A stretch of DNA of 64,000 nt from an uncultured Arenimonas sp. (lineage in GTDB: Bacteria > Pseudomonadota > Gammaproteobacteria > Xanthomonadales > Xanthomonadaceae): contig CAMLKR010000001.1 of assembly GCA_946480565.1 (NCBI GenBank), positions 1-64,000 on the forward strand, written 5' to 3'. The notes beneath the pieces are model-generated. The model was not told the origin of the DNA. It made no database searches and saw nothing but the letters and a program-made list of their open reading frames with translations. This document shows positions 59,337 through 64,000 of the stretch, in pieces. The position numbers and the translations under genes are program-made. Position 1 is the first letter of the stretch. Each line of letters begins with the position of its first letter.

Positions 59337-60614
59337 ATGCAGCCCACCCGTCGTGTCGCCATCCTCGGCGGCGTCCGCATTCCCTTCTGCCGCAACAACA
59401 CCGCCTACCACGACGTCGGCAACCTGGGCATGTCGATCAAGGCGCTGGGCGCGCTGGTCGAGAAGTACAGGCTGCACGGCGAGGTGCTGGGCGAAGTGGC
59501 GCTGGGCGCGGTGCTCAAGCACAGCAGCGACTGGAACCTGGGCCGCGAGGCGGCGCTGTCCTCGGGCCTGAGCCCGCTGACGCCGGGCATCACCATGCAG
59601 CGCGCCTGCGGCACCGGCCTGGACACCGTCATCGACGTCGCCAACAAGATCGCGCTCGGGCAGATCGAGGTGGGCGTCGGCGGCGGCAGCGACACCACGT
59701 CGGACGTGCCGATCGTGGTCGGCAAGCGCCTGCGCCGCCGCCTGCTCGACGCCAACATGGCCAGGACCTTCGGCCAGCGCCTGAAGGCCTTCAAGGGCTT
59801 CAAGTTCCGGGAGCTCAAGCCGGAATTCCCGGGGGTGGGCGAGCCGCGCACCGGCAAGTCCATGGGCGAGCACTGCGAGCTGATGGCCAAGGAATGGAAG
59901 ATCCCGCGCGAAGCGCAGGACCAGCTGGCGATGGAATCGCACAGGAAGGCCGCAGCGGCCTACGAGCGCGGGTTCTACAGCGACCTGGTCGCGCCCTTCC
60001 GCGGCCTGGAGCGCGACAACATCCTGCGCCCCGACACCTCGCTGGAAAAGCTGTCCACGCTCAAGCCCGCCTTCGACAAGACCTCGGGCCAGGGCACGCT
60101 GACCGCCGGCAACTCGACCCCGCTCACCGACGGCGCCTCGGTGGCGCTGCTGGCGTCGGAGGAGTGGGCGGCCGCACGCGGCCTGGAGGTGCAGGCCTAC
60201 CTGGTGGACGCGCAGGTCGCGGCGGTGGACTTCGTGCACGGCGAAGGCCTGCTGATGGCGCCGGCCTGGGCCGTGCACACCCTGCTCAAGCGCAACGGGC
60301 TGACGCTGCAGGACTTCGACTTCTACGAGATCCACGAAGCCTTCGCCGCCCAGGTGCTGTGCACGCTCAAGGCCTGGGAAGACGAGGAGTTCTGCAGGAC
60401 CCGGCTCGGCGCCGACAAGGCCCTGGGCAGCATCGACCGCAACAAGCTCAACGTGGTCGGCAGTTCCCTGGCCCTGGGCCATCCCTTCGCCGCCACCGGC
60501 GCCCGCATCGTCGCCACGGCCGCGAAGCTGCTGAAGGAAAAAGGCCGCGGCCGCGCCCTGATCTCGATCTGCACCGCCGGCGGCATGGGCGTCGCCGCCA
60601 TCGTCGAACGCTGA
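59337..60614 (+). CDS. Thiolase (acetyl-CoA C-acyltransferase, FadI-like)
   Basis: The 425-residue thiolase has the nucleophile Cys91 in MQRACGTGLD, the His in YEIHEAFAAQ and the second Cys in CTAGGMGVA. The N-terminal RVAILGGVRIPFCRNNTAYHD resembles FadI-type 3-ketoacyl-CoA thiolases of the anaerobic or alternative beta-oxidation set. It joins or splits acetyl-CoA units. No fadJ is adjacent in the window, so it works with enzymes encoded elsewhere. Confidence 0.92.
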   Translation: MQPTRRVAILGGVRIPFCRNNTAYHDVGNLGMSIKALGALVEKYRLHGEVLGEVALGAVLKHSSDWNLGREAALSSGLSPLTPGITMQRACGTGLDTVIDVANKIALGQIEVGVGGGSDTTSDVPIVVGKRLRRRLLDANMARTFGQRLKAFKGFKFRELKPEFPGVGEPRTGKSMGEHCELMAKEWKIPREAQDQLAMESHRKAAAAYERGFYSDLVAPFRGLERDNILRPDTSLEKLSTLKPAFDKTSGQGTLTAGNSTPLTDGASVALLASEEWAAARGLEVQAYLVDAQVAAVDFVHGEGLLMAPAWAVHTLLKRNGLTLQDFDFYEIHEAFAAQVLCTLKAWEDEEFCRTRLGADKALGSIDRNKLNVVGSSLALGHPFAATGARIVATAAKLLKEKGRGRALISICTAGGMGVAAIVER

Positions 60615-60619
60615 AACGC

Positions 60620-60706
60620 AAATCCGGGGTCAGAGTGCATTTATTTTCGACGAGCTCTCACATGTGCGTGGGCCGTCGAAAATAAATGCACTCTGACCCC
60701 GGATTT
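60620..60706. repeat. REP-like palindrome with 33-bp arms
   Basis: Arms 60620-60652 and 60674-60706 are perfect inverted copies with a 21-base loop; the arm contains aatccggggtcagagtgcat. The core atccggggtcagagt matches the palindrome at 26688. It fills the gap between the thiolase stop and the hemY stop, and touches the hemY stop codon. Confidence 0.85.
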
Positions 60707-61956
60707 CAGGGCGGGAGCAGGGGGATGCCGTGTTCGTTGCGGTGTTCGGCGACGGCCTGGTCGGCGATCTGCTCGCGCAGGCTGCGGCCACCCAGCGCCA
60801 GCGGCGCGTCGCCGCGGGCCAGGCGCAGGGCGTTGGCGTAGGCGATCTGGGCGCGGGCCGGGTCTTCCTGCGCGGTCCAGGCGTGGCCCAGCAGCTCCCA
60901 GGCCTCGGCGCCGGCGCCCTGGGCAAGCGCCCGATGCAGATAGTCCTCGGCCTTGCCCCATAGTTTCTGTTCGCGGCACAGCTGGCCCAACGTGACCAGC
61001 AGGGCCGGGCTGTTCGCATGCGCCGCCAGCCAGCCTTCGGCGCGGCCCAGGCGCGAGCCGCCGTCGCGGCCGCCCGGAAGCTGGCCATAGAGCCGGGCCA
61101 GGTCTTCGTCCCAGCCGGCATCCAGCGCCGCGGCGACAGCCTGCAGCCCGTATTCGTCGAGGTTGAGCTGGGCCGCGCGCCGGGCGAAGGCCGCCGCCAC
61201 CGGCGCCGCCAGGTGCAGGCGCTGCGGCAGCGCCTGCCAGCGCTGCATCAGGATGTCGGCCTGCGGCGCCTGGGCCAGGCCCGCGGCGGTGAGTTCGAGT
61301 TCGAGCTGGGCCAGGGTCTCCGGCGGCAGCGCCTGGTCGCGGCGCAGCGCGTTGAGCGGCGCCTGCGCCTCCGGCGCGCGACCGGCGCCGGCCAGTGCCC
61401 GCGCCTGCAGCAGCAGCCCGCGCGGCGGCAGGGGGGCGCCTGCGCTGGCCAGGGCCGCCAGGGTTTCCTCGTGGCGGCCGGCCTCGGCCAGGCGCGCGGC
61501 CTGTTCCAGCGCGGCGGCCTGCGGATCGTGGGCCAGCAGGGCCGCCTGGTGGCGCGCCGCCGCCTCCACGTCGCCGCGGGTGATCGCGGCCCGGTGCGCA
61601 GCCAGCAGGGCGGCGCTGCGCAGGTCCTCGTCCTCGGCCGCACGGGCCAGCAGCGACTCGGCCCGGGCCCAGCGGCCCTGGTGCAGGGCCTGCAGGCCGC
61701 TGACCAGGCGGTTGCGGGCCTGCCGGCGCGCGTGCCGCTGCCAGGCGCGCAGCGGCAGCCGCAGCAGCCACCACAGCGCCCACAGCAGGAACCACAGCAG
61801 GCCCCAGGCCAGCAGGAAATACGCCAGCGTGGTGGTGTAGGTCAGGCCGCGGAAGCGCACGACCACGTCGCCCAGGTCCTGCGAGAACCAGTGCCAGGCC
61901 AGCGCGCCGCTGACCGCCAGCGCCAGCCACAGCAGCAGGGTCCGGTAGAGGTTCAC
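60706..61956 (-). CDS. hemY: HemY protein, TPR-containing heme-synthesis accessory
   Basis: The 416-residue protein starts at a GTG (MNLYRTLLLWLALAVSGALAW) overlapping the hemX stop (GTGA). Two membrane helices form the N-terminal HemY domain (about 5-85), followed by a series of tetratricopeptide-like helices. It is the membrane-anchored HemY of gammaproteobacteria, which may pass porphyrin intermediates between enzymes, and it is not the protoporphyrinogen oxidase of the same name. Last gene of the hemD-hemX-hemY operon. Confidence 0.92.
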   Translation of the reverse strand: MNLYRTLLLWLALAVSGALAWHWFSQDLGDVVVRFRGLTYTTTLAYFLLAWGLLWFLLWALWWLLRLPLRAWQRHARRQARNRLVSGLQALHQGRWARAESLLARAAEDEDLRSAALLAAHRAAITRGDVEAAARHQAALLAHDPQAAALEQAARLAEAGRHEETLAALASAGAPLPPRGLLLQARALAGAGRAPEAQAPLNALRRDQALPPETLAQLELELTAAGLAQAPQADILMQRWQALPQRLHLAAPVAAAFARRAAQLNLDEYGLQAVAAALDAGWDEDLARLYGQLPGGRDGGSRLGRAEGWLAAHANSPALLVTLGQLCREQKLWGKAEDYLHRALAQGAGAEAWELLGHAWTAQEDPARAQIAYANALRLARGDAPLALGGRSLREQIADQAVAEHRNEHGIPLLPP

Positions 61957-62969
61957 CGCGATGCGCCCCGGCCCTGGCGCAGGTCGCGCAGCTGCTGCAG
62001 GCCGGCGCCCTGCACCGGCAGGTCCGGCGTAAGCGACAGCCGGCCGAGCTCGAGCAGGCGGCCGCGGCGCTCCTGCAGTGCGTCGTTTTCGGCATAGAGG
62101 CGGCGCAGCCACTGGTCGATGCGCTGCAGGCCGGCGCGGAAGCCGGCTTCGTCGCGGCGGTCGAGGGCGGTGCGGGCCAGGGCCAGCTCCAGGCCTAGCG
62201 CGGCCTCGCCGGTGGCGCGGTCGGCGGGTGAGATCAGGTCCTGGGTGCTGCTGGGCCGGATCTGCACCACCGCGTCGAGCAGCCGCTGCCAGCCCGAGCC
62301 CGTTCCGCCGCCGACGCGCGGCGCACCGGGCGCGCGGCTGGCCAGGGTCGGCAGGCTGGCTTGCAGGGCGTCGAGTTCACCGGCGGCGATGCGGCGCGGG
62401 TCGGCCGGCAGCGCGCGCAGGGCCGAGAGTTCCTGGCCCAGGGTCTGGCGCAGGTTGATGAACTGCGGATCGGTGAGCGGCGCCAGGGTGTCGCGCGCCA
62501 TCGCGGTGGCGCGGATCGCGCCCTCGATGTCGCCGGCGATCACCAGCCGGGCCTGGGCCAGGCTCAGCAGCAGCTCCACCTCGTCCAGGCGCAGCGCTTC
62601 GCGGCCTTCGCTGGCCTGGGACGATAGCTCGCGCAGGTTGTCCTCCAGGATGGCCGCGCGCTGGCCGACGCCCAGCACCTCGTCGCGCAGCAGGCCGGTG
62701 CGCGCGCGGGTGTCGCTGAGCTTCTGCTCGATGTTCTGCTGGTTCCGGCGCAGCGACACCAGGGCCTGCTCGGCGTCGAGCAGGCGCGCATCCAGGGCCT
62801 CCGGGCTCAGGTCCGGCCCTTCCTCGGCGGCGGGACGCAGCGTCGGCCAGGCGCGCCAGGCCCCGTAGGCGGCCGCGGCCAGCACCAGCAAAAGCAGCAG
62901 CCAGCCCAAGGCGCCGAAGCGGCGGCGGGCGGTCGGGGTCTCGGGGGTTTCGTCCAGCACGGTGTCCAT
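61953..62969 (-). CDS. hemX: HemX, uroporphyrinogen-III C-methyltransferase-like membrane protein
   Basis: The 338-residue protein has an N-terminal cytoplasmic stretch, one membrane helix (about 18-42), and a periplasmic coiled-coil region (about 55-130: LLDAEQALVSLRRNQQNIEQKLSDTRARTGLLRDEVLGV) and helical domain. Despite its name it has no methyltransferase motif; like other HemX proteins it seems to help organise heme synthesis. It lies 32 bases after hemD and overlaps hemY by four bases. Confidence 0.9.
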   Translation of the reverse strand: MDTVLDETPETPTARRRFGALGWLLLLLVLAAAAYGAWRAWPTLRPAAEEGPDLSPEALDARLLDAEQALVSLRRNQQNIEQKLSDTRARTGLLRDEVLGVGQRAAILEDNLRELSSQASEGREALRLDEVELLLSLAQARLVIAGDIEGAIRATAMARDTLAPLTDPQFINLRQTLGQELSALRALPADPRRIAAGELDALQASLPTLASRAPGAPRVGGGTGSGWQRLLDAVVQIRPSSTQDLISPADRATGEAALGLELALARTALDRRDEAGFRAGLQRIDQWLRRLYAENDALQERRGRLLELGRLSLTPDLPVQGAGLQQLRDLRQGRGASR

Positions 62970-63001
62970 GACCGAAAGAGAACGCGAATTCACGCGCAAT
63001 C

Positions 63002-63781
63002 CTACCGGAAGCGCCCCTGGGCCACATCGGCGGCCAGCGCGGCGAGCATGCGCGAGGGGATGGCGCTGGCGGCCGTGACGATGGCCTCGAAACCCCGCGC
63101 GGCCAGCATCACGGCCAGCCGCGGGCTGCTGGCCACGGCCGGGCGGGCGCGCAGGCGCTCGCGGTCGGCGGCCGGCAGGGGCGTCCAGAGCACGTCGAAG
63201 GCTTCGGCGCTGCTCACCAGCAGGGCGCAGGTGGGCGGCGCGTCCAGGGCCGCGCGCAGGCGATCGACGCGCGGCGGCGCGGCCTCGCGCCGGTACACCG
63301 GAGCCAGGTGCACGCGGGCGCCTCGGTGCGCGAGGGTTTCGGCGATCACGCCGCGGCCGCCGGGTGCCGTCACCAGGCCGACGTCGCGGCCGGCCACCTG
63401 TTCCAGCGCCGGTAGCGCCAGCAGCGCTTCGGAATCGGCGCGGCCTTCCGGCACCATCGCATCGCGCACGCCGCTGCGGCGCAGCGCGGCCGCGGTGCCG
63501 GCGCCAACGGCCAGCCAGCGCTGCCCTGGCCGCGGCCGCAGCGGTGCCTGGCGGACGGCGAAACGCACCGCGGCCGGACTGGTGAACACGACGTCGTCGC
63601 AGGCCAGCGCCGCCGCCAGCGCGACGCCGGCATCCAGCGCCGCCAGCCGCAGCGTCGACAGCGGGATGACGCGCGCGCCGTGCGCCGCCGCCGCGCGCCG
63701 CACCGGCGCGTGGCCTCCCGAAGGGCGCAGCGAGATGACGTACCATCCCGCCAGCGCTGGTGCGGACCGTGGCTGTTTCAT
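63002..63781 (-). CDS. hemD: Uroporphyrinogen-III synthase
   Basis: The 259-residue protein has the two-lobed HemD fold: WYVISLRPSGGHAPVRRAAAAHGARVIPLSTLRL, VVFTSPAAVRFAV, WLAVGAGTAAALRRSGVR, VGLVTAPGGRGVIAETLAHRGARVHLAPVYRR, LLVSSAEAFDVL, and a late VMLAARGFEAIVTA. It closes hydroxymethylbilane to uroporphyrinogen III. It leads the hem operon. The start was set at MKQPRSAPALAGWYVIS, where homology begins. Confidence 0.92.
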   Translation of the reverse strand: MKQPRSAPALAGWYVISLRPSGGHAPVRRAAAAHGARVIPLSTLRLAALDAGVALAAALACDDVVFTSPAAVRFAVRQAPLRPRPGQRWLAVGAGTAAALRRSGVRDAMVPEGRADSEALLALPALEQVAGRDVGLVTAPGGRGVIAETLAHRGARVHLAPVYRREAAPPRVDRLRAALDAPPTCALLVSSAEAFDVLWTPLPAADRERLRARPAVASSPRLAVMLAARGFEAIVTAASAIPSRMLAALAADVAQGRFR

Positions 63782-63834
63782 GGCGCCAGCTTCGCACAGC
63801 CTTCCTGGAAACCGCATCCCCAGAGCCTGCACGC

Positions 63835-64000
63835 ATGCCGGACCCGATCGACGCCCTCAACGCCCACTACCAGGCGATGCCGCCGGTGGCGGCCATGCGC
63901 ATCCGCGCCACCGCCTTCGACGGCGACCGCCTGCAGCTGCACGCGCCGCTGGCCGCGAACGTCAACGACAAGGACTGCGCCTTCGGCGGCAGCTTGGCCA
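63835..64000 (+). CDS. YiiD C-terminal-type thioesterase, partial (cut by window end)
   Basis: Only the first 55 codons are present. They read MPDPIDALNAHYQAMPPVAA then LHAPLAANVNDKDCAFGGSLA, a hot-dog fold thioesterase start as found in the YiiD C-terminal domain family (NVNDKDCAFGGSLA is highly conserved). The gene is divergent from hemD. The catalytic residues and end are outside the window. Confidence 0.75.
   Translation, partial: MPDPIDALNAHYQAMPPVAAMRIRATAFDGDRLQLHAPLAANVNDKDCAFGGSLA

Noticed and set aside
1..64000. CRISPR arrays, tRNA or rRNA genes, complete insertion sequences, prophage genes
   Set aside because: None seen: no regularly spaced repeats, no cloverleaf-like or rRNA-like stretches recognised by eye, no transposase or phage structural proteins. 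The only repeat elements are two palindromes and in-gene repeats.

Overview
The window is very GC-rich (about 70% by eye), densely coding, and reads as a chromosomal segment of a gammaproteobacterium of the Xanthomonadaceae/Lysobacteraceae group (Lysobacter, Luteimonas or Pseudoxanthomonas-like). That placement is an inference from gene content and protein flavour: the hemD-hemX-hemY order, a PlpD-type patatin, an NtrB/NtrC pair, and palindromes of the GGGGTCAGAGT type. I saw no rRNA, tRNA, CRISPR array or intact insertion sequence.

Region 1 (about 1-21,450) is a stress and DNA-repair island. At its centre is a minus-strand operon for a sigma-54-dependent response regulator, a 90-residue protein with a histidine-kinase-like H-box, and a five-PAS hybrid histidine kinase. 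Around it lie a BON protein with a prion-like Gly/Gln/Tyr region, a RES-domain NAD+-cleaving protein, an SDR, a lipoprotein, a YeaQ-type membrane protein, an ABC1 kinase, Ku and LigD, a zinc alcohol dehydrogenase, a deoxyinosine glycosylase, a thioredoxin-reductase-like flavoprotein, a DUF2383 protein, a ferritin-like protein and a large-subunit catalase. Eight sites with the sigma-54 pattern (GG, ten bases, GC, with good flanks) sit just upstream of transcription units here, and a ninth lies upstream of a disordered protein at 30.4 kb. One of the eight drives a short three-hairpin RNA ending in a strong terminator, a candidate new sRNA. The kinase/regulator pair therefore looks like the switch of a sigma-54 general-stress regulon that covers functions placed under RpoS elsewhere. 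This is the most interesting system in the window.

Region 2 (21.5-36 kb) holds ntrB and ntrC separated by about 7.9 kb of other genes: a REP-like palindrome, a GntR-ABC exporter operon with a nested operator, an OpgC-like acyltransferase, the sigma-54-linked disordered protein, and an ECF sigma operon headed by a serine hydrolase. A perfect NtrC-type dyad lies directly upstream of ntrC.

Region 3 (36-52 kb) is a run of single accessory genes, many divergently paired with their own regulator. It includes alpha/beta hydrolases, CGNR, LysR, MocR and GlxA-type regulators, RidA, a rifampin ADP-ribosyltransferase (arr), GFA, DinB, dienelactone hydrolase, LysE, GNAT, an amidohydrolase and a PLP decarboxylase. 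Several carry readable operators.

Region 4 (52-64 kb) returns to core functions: an envelope-sugar cluster (asnB, a GT2 glycosyltransferase without a normal start codon, a CDP-glycerol glycerophosphotransferase-like protein), the PlpD-type patatin, an unknown protein, a thiolase, a second REP-like palindrome, the hemD-hemX-hemY operon, and the start of a thioesterase-like gene cut by the window end.
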